From: Acorus gramineus | Taxonomy: Eukaryota > Streptophyta > Magnoliopsida > Acorales > Acoraceae | Assembly: GCA_030737835.1 (NCBI GenBank) | Contig: CM060849.1 | Coordinates: 1,240,001 to 1,304,000, forward strand | DNA length: 64,000 nt | Direction: 5' to 3' | Made by a program: the position numbers and the translations under genes | The notes under the pieces: generated by a model | Database searches by the model: none | Told to the model about the DNA's origin: nothing | Seen by the model: the letters and a program-made list of their open reading frames with translations, nothing else | In this document: positions 34,232-45,700 of the stretch, piece after piece | Layout: each line of letters begins with the position of its first letter | How positions within the stretch are numbered: the stretch's first letter is position 1

Positions 34232-36204
34232 ACTGTTTCGGTGCTTTTGGAGGACCCATTGTCGTCCGGATGCAGATCATCCAAAGTACATTCTCCCTCT
34301 TCAAGTCCTTCGTTTGCTCCTTCGGGGACCTCCTTGAATGGCTCCTCCTCTTCTTCTTCCCCTGGATTATCTAGTCCGCTCTCATCTGATTCTATGTTGA
34401 TGATTTCAACCATAGCAGGGTCTACTTGTTCCTCCTCACCATATAGTATGGCGAGGTCGTGATCGTCGAGGTTCAGCTGGAAGGGCTCTTCTTCTCTTTC
34501 CTCCTCAGACCCTTCTAACAAGCTGCCGTCGGTGGTGCTTTCCGAGCTGCTTGGTTCTGGTGACGGATGTCTCCTCCTGACCATATTGATAGTGTGGGCT
34601 CTTGAAGTGGAAGCTTGATTGTGATCTGGCATGGGGTTAGAGAATATGCAAGTGGCTTGGTGTTTTGGCAAGGGGGATTACCCTGACTTAGATGGCTTTT
34701 GATCATAGCCCAATCAAGGCGCCTATCATCATTCATATCATAGATAAAATCCTGAAAAACTTTGCACTGTTCTACAGTGTGACCATGTTGCTGATGGTAC
34801 TGGCAATAACGTGTAGTGTTAACTCCTGGGAGTGGGGGTTTGGCTGCAGAGAGAGAGATACTATTGGTGTCTACCATCACCCTAAAAATATTTGTCAAGG
34901 TTTCTGGGAGAGGTGGATAAGAGTCTCTCTTTCCTACTCGTCTAGGGCCATAAAATGTTGGAGGGGAGACCTCATTGTAAGAGCCTTGTGTAGGCTGCCT
35001 AGGAGCTAAGTTTTGTGCTGTTGGGGGAGCAGAGTAGGCAGGGGGAGTTCTGGATTGACCTTGGTTTTGAACTATAGGGTTCTAGATTGAAGGGTTTTGG
35101 ATTACTGGGTTTTGTAGGGTCAGCACGGGGGCGGGTACTGATCGGGGAGTAAAGTTTTGATTGGCTTGCCGAGGCGGCATATATCCGGATGAACCGGATG
35201 TATACTGTCTCAGAGCTGGTCCTTGATCAGGGACTCGCGCTCCATTTGGGTAGAGTGCCGAGACTTGTGTGATCCCCTCTACCATGGGGGTTTGCACCTT
35301 TCTCGACGGTTGTCCAAACCCTATGGCTGATAGGTGGGGATTGGGTTTGGACTACTTGGGCTGCACAACAGGAAATTCTGTTGTGGCAGTCAATTAGAAG
35401 TTGGTACGTGGTGCAGTCTCTCTACGAAAGACTCATACGAAGCTCTGGACTCAGGCTCTGTAACATCATGTCAATTTCTTGACATTCCGTTAGTTGTAGG
35501 CCAGTTCAGTGGACTATGGGGCGCCACCTAGACACGTACTGTTCAAATTCCTCCCTAGGCCTCATCCTCTCTACGGTTAGGTCTGAGATAGAGGGGGTTC
35601 TAATCCTCTGGTAACCGTAACGGCCTAAAAATTTCTCACTTACAACCGAGAAATTTGACAAATGGTCTACAGGGAGTGTGGAGAACCATTGTAGTGCTTC
35701 TCCTTCCAATGATTTCTGGAAGAGAAATACTAACAGAGGTTGATTATCTAGAAAAGGTCGGGCATCTAGATAAAAAGCAGTTAAATGAATGTCTCGGTCT
35801 CCACGACCGTTATACCAGTGAAATTTTGGGATTTTAAATCCCTTCGGTAGGCTGGCTGACGATATTTGTCTCAGGTTGTGTAGAGACATGTGCTTGGGGG
35901 CAGAAGAACTAGTCTCAGAGAGGATCCTTCGAATGGTTTCATCCAGTGTTTCTGCTTTGGGTGGGTAATTTAGTGGTCCTGGGTTGGACATGGCCTAATA
36001 AGAGCTGGGGGTAGAAGCTGCTGGAAATATTGGATTCACAGGGGAAGGTGGGGCAAATGAAAAGGGACTCGGATTGGCCGAGAAGCCGCGTATTGGTGGG
36101 ATTTTGGGGGTGGGGCAAGCCTTGGGGGTTTTGACAGGGGTTTTCTGCTTCAAGGTCTTGGCCTGGTGGTAGTTGGCAAGGTCATTTAACATGTCTTCTA
36201 CCAT
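34232..36204 (-). pseudogene. Element X2: Gag (Tat/Ogre-like Ty3/gypsy), broken
   Basis: Minus-strand Gag in several frames (36204-35995, 35991-35506, 34898-34515, 34671-34232). The capsid piece contains KIPKFHWYNGRGDRDIHL, then QKSLEGEALQWFSTLP, then SEKFLGRYGYQRIRTPS and a PREEFEQYVSRWR segment, the arrangement of Ogre/Tat Gag. A knuckle-like CQYHQQHGHTVEQC with the following KVFQDFIYDM lies near 34780-34830. An acidic Glu/Asp-rich linker (34310-34520) follows. Stops and frameshifts break it; the solo LTR A2 interrupts it at 34231. Confidence 0.7.
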
Positions 36205-36334
36205 GGGTATCCTAAGGTGGCCATCTTTCCCTCTTGGTGACTAAGGAATTAGGCGGTTTGGTCTCCTTGGTCAGCTTTCTCCTCTAATGTTCCCTCATGG
36301 AGGTGGGCGTCCATAGTGTGGATGAATGCAAGTG

Positions 36335-36488
36335 TAAAGCAGTAAATAAAGCGGCAAAGGGGTGCGCAGCTGTGTGCGGCTTAAAGCGGTAAAGGGTGTG
36401 CTGCTGTGTGCGGCTTAAAGAAGTAAAGGGATGTGATTAAAGCAGTAAACGGTGCGCAGCTGTGTGTGGCTTAAAGCAGTAAGGGATG
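36335..36488. repeat. Minisatellite in the X2 leader
   Basis: About three and a half units built from AAAGCGGTAAAGGG and GTGCGCAGCTGTGTGCGGC, period roughly 45 bp, between gag and the primer-binding site of X2. Confidence 0.8.
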
Positions 36489-36621
36489 TTGTAATGCAAA
36501 GTAGAGGAGGGTCTGACTTGAGGGGTGGGAAATTTTTGCTTTCCTAAAGGGGTGATAGCATTCTAGTCAAGTTATGGAAGGAAGCAGAAGAGGATTACCT
36601 TTCGTTGTCTTTTACGAGGTA

Positions 36622-36640
36622 GGTCCCACCGTGATCGCCA
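36622..36640 (-). promoter_or_regulatory. Candidate primer-binding site of element X2
   Basis: On the minus strand, TGGCGATCACGGTGGGACC lies at the place expected for a primer-binding site between LTR and gag leader. TGGCGA-type sites are usual in Tat elements. The LTR just outside it is reduced to a short piece (about 36645-36707). Confidence 0.5.
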
Positions 36641-36707
36641 GGTTTGTTTGTGTCGGATTTTGGGAGGGGTTCTCTTGGAAGGGCCTCCTTTCTTTTCCTT
36701 GCGGTGG

Positions 36708-37813
36708 TGTAGATACCTCAATTTTGACCATCCAAAGAGACAAAATACTTCAAGTAATACTCAAGAAATGACCACATTTGGACCTCTAAAAGAAAACTCC
36801 CTTAGAAACAAAAAACTGGAAACCCTGGACCAAACCCTTAGGAAAACCTAGGACCTAGACAGGGGCAGCTACTCTACGGCTACTTAAGAGTAGCGGCCCC
36901 ATACCAGGCAGCTAGTTTCAACTAGCCGCCCTATTGACTGACCCCAAACCGCCTTCCTAGATGGGACATGAAGCAAGCATGATTGCGGCGGATTGTCCCT
37001 TTTAGACGCCCCATCTCAACCGTTTCAACCTTAGTAACCGACCCAAGCCACCACTTGTTAGAGATGGGACGTTTGACAAATTATGATGGGGTTGGCTACT
37101 TAAGAATAGCCGCCCCTCACTAGGCAGCTAGTTTCAACTAGCCGCCCCTCACCTGGACATTGTCAGAGAACAACGATCTAATAGGAGGTCAAATCAAGCA
37201 CCTTATTATCCATTTTGATCTATTGTCCAGTGAACACTCCCATACATCCCTTTTACTATAAATAGGGGATCTCTAAGCATTCATTCATCAACAATTAACA
37301 TTCCCAAGCAACCAATCCGCACCACACTGACAAACCCTTGAGAGAGAAAGTGAGAGAGAAACCCATTTCCCCACTAAATCCACTCTCCAAATCTACTCTC
37401 CAAAACCTAGGTTAAACCTAGCTTAACCATTGCTAAACACCCAAATCAAACCCTACCCAGGTTCTGCCCAAGCTTAACCAGACACCAGGTGGCTACTCTC
37501 AACTATCCGCCCCTACCAGGCTAAATACAACTAGCTGGCCCTTCCCTAGCCCACCTCAGTCCCAATTCTCCTTTAGTCAGGTTCCCGAAGCAGAAAAGGA
37601 TCCTTGTCTTCACCTCTGTGTATGGCATATCCGTGTCTCAGAGCGGAGACCCCACAAACTCCCCACGAAGGCGATCAAATCCACCCCAACCTTTCCTGCT
37701 TTTTTTTAGAAAAGTAGGTGGTGATCACTACAACCAGGAACGAAACACCCCACCACCCCTTCCGAGAGATGATCCAACTAAGTCTGCCAAGGCGCAGCTC
37801 TTCGGATCCGAGC
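36708..37813 (+). mobile_element. Probable 5' LTR and leader of another Tat-type element (E), plus strand, truncated
   Basis: Starts TGTAGATACCTCAATTTTGA, a form typical of Tat-lineage LTR starts, and carries a clear plus-strand TATA box, CTATAAATAGGGG, at 37256-37268 with CATTCATTCATCAAC downstream. TGGTGATCACTACAACC at 37719 could be its primer-binding site, giving an LTR of about 1 kb. Several hairpin-forming repeats of GGCAGCTAGTTTC/AACTAGCCGCC occur at 36865-37150 and 37485-37530. The element is cut at about 37814 by a fragment of a large LTR. It appears to have landed in the LTR of X2. The end points are uncertain. Confidence 0.5.
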
Positions 37814-39553
37814 CTCAAGAATTCCTCCAGGGTGCATAACTAAGATGCGGGGAAACATATATTATAACAACAAGGTTATAATATTCTCTAAGGCATGCTT
37901 ATAACAATATATTCTCATTTGATTTAAATAAATTAAACTAAATGGGAAACATGCGTAGATCGAGGCTTTTCAAGCATGGGACATGGTGTCTAGGCATGTA
38001 TGGGCCTCTATACGTGATACATGGAAGTATATCCCAAGCATATAATGTCTAACAAGGCATGGTTATATCATAGCAAACATGCATTAACATGGTTTTTCAT
38101 TGACACAAGTTAATATGCAATTATGGTGCCCCAGGGGAGGGCAATGCACGCCTACGTGCATTGAACGCCTCCCTACTGGGTTGGATTGACCCACTCACCG
38201 AAACCCAGGTCGTTGCGTGACCGTTCGCCAAGATCTGCAAGACATGGGCATTCAATATGGTGAGTAAACTACACAAATATACATGAAATTTACTAGAAAT
38301 ACCAAATACTCGGACAAGCATGCATACGGACTTGCACGCATGCGAGCACGCACGTATGCACGCGAGTCTGAGTGCCCCGACACCTACCCGAACCCTCGAG
38401 CAGCCACACGCATGGCCCCCCGCATGCGCACGCACGCATGCGCGCGCACGCACGCGCCCCAGCACCCATGGAGCACTGTCGCGCGCCTGCCCGCGCGTCC
38501 AGCCCACGCGCCCTCGCGCGCATCGCGCTCCCATGCAGAACCCCGCGCGCACGCCCGCGCACCTGCGCGTACGCGCGCCCACCAGCGCGCCCGTCTGCGC
38601 GCGCCAGAGCCCGTCTGCGCACGTAGACGCGCGCGTGCCCGAACCCCTTCCACCCCCTCCTCAGCCCACCCACACCCCCTACCACCTATGCAAGTCATGC
38701 TTGACCACTTAAAAACCCTAACAATCATCTAAACAAAGCTAAGGGAGGAGGAGGACTTACCAAAAAGGAGGGGAAGGAAAAAAGGGGGGAAGCTCGGGTG
38801 CCCTTTGCGCACCAAACCACCACAACCGCCACCACCAAGACCACCACCTTCTCAGCCACTCACAAGCCCTTGATGGCTGAAAACAGAGGTGGGGAGGGAA
38901 GGCATGAGAGGGAGATAGAGAGAAGGTAAACAAAAACAAACACCACACAAAGGTTGCACACACACATACCTTCACTTCTCCTCTCTAGGTCTTTCTTCTT
39001 CTTCTTCTTCTACTACCTCTATTTGGAACAAATGGGGAAGGAAGAGGGAGTGAGGGAGTGGGTGAGAGGGAGATGGAGATGGGGAAGAAGGGGGACGCCC
39101 ACTAATAGGACCTCACACACACACACACACTCACACACACTCACACACATTAATGAAAAAAAAAAGGGTTGGTGAGGCTTGACTTTGAGTCAACCCAACC
39201 ACACAAAAAAACAAAAGGGTTTGACCAAGTCAATGGTCAAATTTGACTTGGTCCAAGTCTCCTTGACTTGGTCAAGTCTCCCTTTGACATTCCAAATCGG
39301 TCAAAACCCGGATATGATTCAGAACTGCCAAATTTCTAAAACGTTACCGGAATTCGATGAAATTTTCGTGAGTGGCTCGAAATGGCACCAGGACTCATAA
39401 TGTGCAGTTAGATTTTCAATCGGAGCCCTCGAGCTCATGCAGATAGCTAAAAGTCCAAAATTTTAGCGGTTCCGATCGAAAAAAGAAAAATTAGAAAACT
39501 GCCAGAAATGTCCCAAAGGTGACCAAAAGGCTAGAAGTGACACATATATAACA
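37814..39553 (-). mobile_element. LTR A3 fragment (minus strand, truncated)
   Basis: Its right end, ACACATATATAACA, is the reverse complement of the A-type LTR start. On the minus strand it keeps a perfect 5' splice consensus, TTG|GTAAGT (38760-38759), the GC-rich block (38340-38680) and the acceptor/mini-exon/donor trio at about 38200-38245. The left end breaks in the middle of the LTR at AGAATTCCTCCAGGG. The part near 37820-38080 looks closer to C-type LTRs, so the copy may be mosaic. Confidence 0.85.
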
Positions 39554-40751
39554 CGTTCAGGAGCGTACTGATCATGGGAGTGTACTTGGTAGAGGCTATC
39601 CGGGAGAGGGCTAACGAATGATATTGCGAGCGTGGAATCGTTCTCCCCTTCGTTGGATCCGATGTAGGAACTTCTCGGGTTGGGAAAAGCTGTCCTGACA
39701 GAGGGCTCCCATCTGTAGGTACTACCGATGCATTCGGGAACGTACTGACCATGGGAGTATACCAGGTAGAGGCTACCCGGGGAAAGGGCTACCGGTGGAC
39801 CAAGGGTGTAGAGCAGTCTAAGTCTCTTCCAAAAGTCCCAAGAGTCTCCCTCCGAGAGTGAGGGTGAGGATGAGGATGAGGTGAAGACACGTCGCCTCGT
39901 GACCCATTCGTTGTTCGTCCGTTCCCATAGTTGTTGGGTCCGGTCTCGTATCGATGTTTAAAGACATCGTTGGGCAGTTATCTCGATGTAGATGATCCAG
40001 TAGTGTTGCGTAGACCAGTAAGCTCGGGTCTCCTCGACCAACGGTATGGTCTCTCTCCAAAATCCCCAAGAGTCTCCCTCTGGGAGTGAGGGTGAGGGTG
40101 AGGTTGGTGATCCAGTAGTGTTGTGTGGACCAGTAATCCCAGGTCTCCTCGATCAATTGTATGGTCTCTCCCCAAAAGACCCAAGAGTCTTCCTCCGAGA
40201 GTGAGGGTGAGGGTGAGGTTGGTCGCGCCATGGTGTGACCCTGTTATCCATGGGTTTCCACCCATGTTTACCTTGAAGGGGAATTGTTTATGTATTGAAC
40301 TGTTGTATGGTGATTTGTTTCCGGCCACTCACTGAGCTTGTAGCTCACCCCTCGCATACTGTTTCTTTTCAGGGGCAGTGTTGGGCGTGGAGTTGGAGCT
40401 TCCTGTGGCGTGGTCTTATGGGCGTGGAGCGTTCTTCCGGCGGGTGGCGAGTGCGAGACTGTCAGCAGTCCTAGAGTCATTGTATGTATTGTAAATCGTG
40501 CATGTGGCACAGGTTGTATTTTCATTGGTCTAGACTTGGCTCTCACAGGACAGTGATTGTGTATTCGAGTCTATAATAATGTTTTTGGTTTACAGACATT
40601 GTTTATATATTATGCTTCCGCTTTTCAGTCAGTTATCATTATCCTTGCTTTGCCACCTTGTGTGTTGTTGTTGGAGTCTTTATTGACCTCAGGTATTGAT
40701 AGCTGATATTTTATTGCCACGTCTCGGGGACGGCCGCCCTGGGGTGTGACA
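39554..40751 (+). mobile_element. LTR B2 3' fragment (plus strand)
   Basis: Matches 1362-2554 of B1 through to the end (GGGGTGTGACA). It contains the intact second acceptor, TTTCTTTTCAG| at 40372. Its left edge is the start of A3 in the opposite direction, so the two form a head-to-head junction. Its right edge is inside the LTR of element D. Confidence 0.88.
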
Positions 40752-41360
40752 GTGGCCATGCCAGTAAAAGGCCCTGTGAGCTTGGTGCTGCGAAGACGGG
40801 CATGCGTGTTCGTGGTGTTGCATGCATCATGTTGGATAGGATTGTGTGCGTGTGTATATATATTATTGCATGTCTTGGTGGCCTTGTTGTATATTTATTT
40901 TCTTGATATATTACATGTCTGTGTAGACATATTACGATATTGATATTTTGAATATAAATGTACTAACGGGATGATGATGGTCCATTCACTGAGCGTGTTG
41001 TAGCTCACCCCTCATTATTTCCCCTTTTCAGGTTAAGGACTTAGATTGATGGATCTCGTGTAGTAACGATCAAGATAATGATTTCTGGAGCACTAGACAT
41101 GTGTAGAAGGTGTTGGTCATTTCTTTGGCATGTAGAGGACCCATATGTATGATAGTGTGGATATATAAATTGAGTTGTTCCCGATGTATATTGAATTGGT
41201 ATTGGATTTTAGCCTCGACAATTGATGTATAAATATGGTGATGTTTTTCTTTTATTCTTGGGAATAAAAAAAATACAAGTACTCAGAGATTTTGAGGAAT
41301 TAAGTTAATGCAACCGGATTTCACGCTTCAAAATGGAGTCGTGTATTCAGGGGTGTTAAA
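40752..41360 (+). mobile_element. Element D: 5' LTR, 3' part
   Basis: The first 316 bp (40752-41067) are nearly identical to 44572-44887. The LTR ends about 41360, four bases before the primer-binding site. It includes the shared motif CACTGAGCGTG...TAGCTCACCCCTC and CCCCTTTTCAG| at 41031. The missing front part is seen in the other LTR (42728-44571), so the full LTR would be about 2.45 kb. Confidence 0.8.
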
Positions 41361-41363
41361 GAA

Positions 41364-41530
41364 TGGTATCAGAGCCTAGGTTCAACCCTCAGACTGTAGG
41401 TTATGGATATATTAGTTGGCTTAGAGCTTAGGTTTACGATTCCTTGTAAGCTTAGGCTTAATTATCCTCTGGAGTTATGGAGTAGATGTATTTTTATCTG
41501 GCTCTGATACAAAATGGTATCAGAGCGTAG
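41364..41530 (+). promoter_or_regulatory. Element D: duplicated primer-binding site with an inverted partner
   Basis: TGGTATCAGAGCCTAGG at 41364 is a tRNA-iMet-type primer-binding site. The surrounding ~70 bp occur again 151 bp later (TGGTATCAGAGCGTAGG at 41515). Just before the second copy, GCTCTGATAC (41501-41510) pairs with GTATCAGAGC to make a 10-bp stem with a 6-base loop. Confidence 0.8.
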
Positions 41531-42042
41531 GTTCAACTCTCGGACTGTAGGTTATGGCCATCTTAGTTGACCTGTTGAATTTAGGGTCTAAGCTCGAATA
41601 ACCTAAGGAGATTAAGTTTTGCTATCCTATAGAAAAATCTGGTTGGGCTATTTTAGTTACCTTAGAATTTTGGTTGTGGAGCTTAGGTTAATTTTTTATG
41701 TTTAGTTATTCTATCGGAGCTTAATAAGACCTATAGGAGAATTCCCTTTGAAGCCAACGATAGGCTTAGAGTGTGTTAGGATGCATTGCATATAGGGTTT
41801 TGCATTCTAACCATTTGTTTGTTTTGTTATTGTGAAATTTTGGTGGAACTAGCACACTAAAGAGGTTGAGATTTGTTCTCAATGTTGTACATGGCTAAGC
41901 GTTTGCAACCTTCAAAAATGTTATTTATGTTTAATGGAGATGTGAAAGGCACATTTAATTTGTGAATATGCATCGTGGTAAATTAATTTTTATTCCTAAT
42001 GTTAGGAATGTCATTAGTGTCATTATTGCCCCTTTTGTGTTG

Positions 42043-42550
42043 TACAAGTTGGACCATTTATGGTGTGGAATGTAAATGGACCTGACTTGTATAATTTGGA
42101 GGAATATTGTTTTTCTTAATTTGTTTTCTTGTCATTGCTTGTATGGTATAAGTTGGATTACCTATGGAATGGGACATAGGTAAGCTTGACTTATACAAGT
42201 GATTGTCTGCAATTTATGTGTATTGTTGCTCTTGTTTATATTGTATAAGTTAAAACACCTATAGTGTGGGGCGTAGGTGGGTTTGACCTATACAGTAATT
42301 GTTGTGATTTGTGAATGTCTTATTGTTTTTGTCTATGTCGTATAAGTTAATCCACTTGTCGTTTGGGTCACTGTATATCAGAGTGGTGTAGAAGAAGCAT
42401 TGTGGACCAAACTTATATGATTGTTTTGTTATGTTGTCATTGTATGCTGTTTGTTTTGGTATAAGTTGAAATTTCAATGCGGAGCATCTATGGTTTTACT
42501 TATATACTTGTTTGTTTTATTGTTTGCGGCGTATAAGATGGATTCTTATA
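42043..42550 (+). repeat. Array of six GTATAAGT hairpins, period ~100 bp, in element D
   Basis: Stems start at 42043, 42146, 42243, 42340, 42459 and 42531. Examples: GTATAAGT (42146) with ACTTATAC (42189); GTATAAGT (42243) with ACCTATAC (42286); GTATAAG with CTTATAC at the last. Inner stems also pair, e.g. CCTATG with CATAGG in the second. The spacers differ in sequence while the stems are kept. Confidence 0.75.
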
Positions 42551-42727
42551 CCATTGTCTGTATTTGTTGTGATTGCTAGGTATGTGTCAGATTCATTAAC
42601 TGACTCATACATTTATTGTTTGAATGTATGATGAGTGATTGTTTTGTTATTATAGGATGTCGTATGTCTTCTATTTTGTGTTTCTTCTTTGAATTTAGAG
42701 GACTAAATTCATTTAAGAGGGGAAGAA

Positions 42728-44887
42728 TGTAACGTCTCTATATTTTTAGCCTTATATATTTATTTTAAATATATAATAGAATTTTTAAATTTAAATTTAA
42801 TTATTTTATTTTTCAGATTTGGCGGTGGGGCGGTGGGCCCAAATGGATCTAATTTGATTTATAATTATAATAATTATAAATTAATGTTGAAATATTTATT
42901 TTATATTTTTCTAGAGATCTTTATAGTCTCAAGATACTTTGGTTGAAAATTGGTGAGATTCAGAGTTTGGAAAATTAGTTGTTTAGGATTTTGTGTCAAG
43001 TTATTGAGCCCAGGGATCTGGTTGTGAATCCAGAATACCTTTTAATAGCCTTCAGGGATCAGTTTGTAACCCGGATAGGGATCTGTCTGTAAATCAAATA
43101 AGGACCTCGTTGTAAACCTAAAATACTTGAGGGGTTATTTTGTAATTTGGTAAAAATCCCTTTTGTATAGTACATTTTTTGTTAGGGTTTGCATCAGATT
43201 TCTCATGAGGCATGAAGGGTGGTGATGACCTAACTCTACCCGTCGAGTACCACAAGGTGAGAAATCATTCTCTATTGATTTTTATTGTTTAGTGTTTCAA
43301 TTTATTTTTGGTTAGGAGATGATTGTGTCAATTGATTATTTGGGGAAGAAGGTTGATGGATTAGGGTTAGGGTTTGATTGATTTAAAATAGATGATGTTT
43401 TTATTAGATTTCAATGGATCTCGAAGGATTTCTTAAGATCAAACTAGATTTATTGGTTTTGGGGATTTGAGAGTTATTTTCGGGTTGATTATATACCTAG
43501 ACGTTAAATCGTGTTTTTGACCTTGAAGGGATCGTTTTTGGGAAAAATGTATTTCACAAACAAAAATAGGTTTCAAAAAGATCTTTCCAACGAATCATGA
43601 ATCGTTTAATGTGGAGTTACAGGTAGAAAGTTATGATTTTTCAAAGATTTATGTGCAGTTTCTTAGAATTCAAATATTTAGCTTCATGACCAAGTTTGAT
43701 GAATTTTAGAGATTAAAGGGATCCCAAATGGATGTTTAATGAGTATAATTTAATTTGTGGGTTTTGATGATTTTTTTGATCTCGGTGACTCAAATTGGAT
43801 CTTAAATCGATAATTTGGTTTAGTGGGATCAATGAATATTAATTGGATATTATTGTTATTTGGATGTAAATTGATTGGATTGAGTTATTTGGATCATTGG
43901 AGTTGTAGTGGATTATTTGTCTAAATATTTTATTCGATGATTGATCGATTATGTGGGCCTTATGAAATAAATGGATATTGATTATCGGATCATTGTGAGA
44001 TATGAACACTTTAATATTTATTTGGAGTTGGGATTTTTGTTAGGCTTTTAAGGTGAGTTGCGGATTGTAGGTCTATTAGGTATGGGCTTTTGGGATTAAT
44101 GGCCTAGTGTTGTTATAAGTTGCTTGTCAGTTGTTTGGGTCGTGATTGAATGATTTCTGATTTATTATTGCATAATTGTTATGCTAGGTTTTCCATGTGC
44201 GAGTGTGTGGTGTTCATGCACGTGCATCGGTTTGTATTGCGAGGACTAGAGGTGAGTGGACTTGAGTCTCATATGTAGATTTCAAAGAATATATTATGTA
44301 TTCATGCTAGGACCAACTTATTTTATGGAATATGACTGCTAGTTTCGATATAAAAATATAAGCATGCTTTTGTTGATATATGCATCATTATGGTTTGTAT
44401 TTTGAGATTGTACATGCTCTGTCCTTTCATGGTTTGAAGATGTTGTAAATTAGCAAATGCATACATTCCGTCTAGGTGGCTCAGTCTTGGTGGCAAACAT
44501 CTAGGTGGACGTGTACGTCTACGTGACCAGGTCTGAGAACGTAGGACCCAATTCATTGTGGCTATGTCTACGTGGCCATGCCAGTAAAAGGCCCCACGAG
44601 CTAGGTGCTGCAAAGACGGGCATGCGTGTTCGTGGCGTTGCATGCATCATGTTGGATAGGATTGTGTGCGTGTGTATATATATTATTGCATGTCTTGGTG
44701 GCCTTGTTGTATATTTATTTTCTTGATATATTACATGTCTGTGTAGACATATTACGATATTGATATTTTGAATATAAATGTACTAACGGGATGATGATGG
44801 TTCATTCACTGAGCGTGTTGTAGCTCACCCCTCATTATTTCCCCTTTTCAGGTTAATGAGTTAGATTGATGGATCTCGTGTAGTAAC
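42728..44887 (+). mobile_element. Element D: 3' LTR, 5' part
   Basis: Begins TGTAACGTCTCTATATT directly after the polypurine tract and runs until it is cut at 44887 by the start of LTR B3. Its final 316 bp equal the start of the remaining 5' LTR. Confidence 0.8.
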
Positions 44888-45117
44888 TGTTATGCCTGTC
44901 ATTTGGGGCCTTATTTTTTCGATCGGAGTCACTAAATTTTTTGTTTTTAGCCACCTGCCAGAGTTGGAGTACTCTGATTGAAAATCTAACTGCATATTAT
45001 TGGTCCTGGTACCGTTTTGTACTACCCATAAAAATTTCATCGAATTCAGGTAACGTTTTGAAAAATATGTCGTTTCGAATCGTATCCGGGTTTTAGTCGA
45101 TACTGCATTGTCAATGA
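44888..45117 (+). mobile_element. LTR B3 5' fragment (plus strand)
   Basis: Starts TGTTATGCCTGTCATTTGG after GTAAC (candidate left target duplication). It shares GATTGAAAATCTAACTGCAT and AAAATTTCATCGAATTC with the A-type LTR start. Cut at 45118 by element C1 on the opposite strand; its remainder is outside the window. Confidence 0.75.
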
Positions 45118-45700
45118 TGTCACGCCCCAGGCGTCCCCGAGACGTGGCAATAATAATATATCAGCTATCAATACCTGAGGTCAATAAAGACACCAACAAC
45201 AATACACAAGGCGGCAAAGCAAGATAATGATAACTGACTAAAAAGCGGAAGCATAATATATAAACAATGTCTGTAAATCAAAAATATTATTACAGACCCG
45301 AATACACAATCACTGTCCTGTGAGAGCCAAGTCTAGACCAAAGAAAATACAACCTGTGCCACATGCACGATTTACAAAGCATAAAATGACTCTAGGAATG
45401 CTGACAGCCTCGCACTCACCACCCGCCGGCAGAACGCTCCACACCCATAAGACCACGCCACAAGAAAGCTCCAGCTCCACGCCCAACACTGCCCGTGAAA
45501 AGAAACAGTATGCGAGGGGTGAGCTACAAGCTCAGTGAGTGGCTGGAAATCAATCACCATACTACAGTTCAATACATAATCAATTTCCTTTCAAGGAAAA
45601 CATGGGTGGAAACCCATGGATAACTAGGTCACACGCGGTGGCGCGACCAACCTCACCCCCCACCCTCACTCCCGGAGGGAGTCTTTTGGGACTTTTGGGG

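Larger units (their letters stand above)
41361..42727 (+). mobile_element. Element D: internal region, non-coding
   Basis: About 1.37 kb between the primer-binding site and a polypurine tract (AAGAGGGGAAGAA, 42714-42727). No gag or pol sequence is visible, so D is non-autonomous. The last third is an array of hairpins described separately. Confidence 0.75.

Noticed and set aside
45320-45538. A 60-72-codon frame antisense to the LTR 3' end, seen in six copies (e.g. 2128-2310, 40268-40546, 51168-51377, 55784-56002)
   Set aside because: Conservation is explained by DNA similarity of the LTR ends; length and start vary, and no promoter or protein motif supports it.
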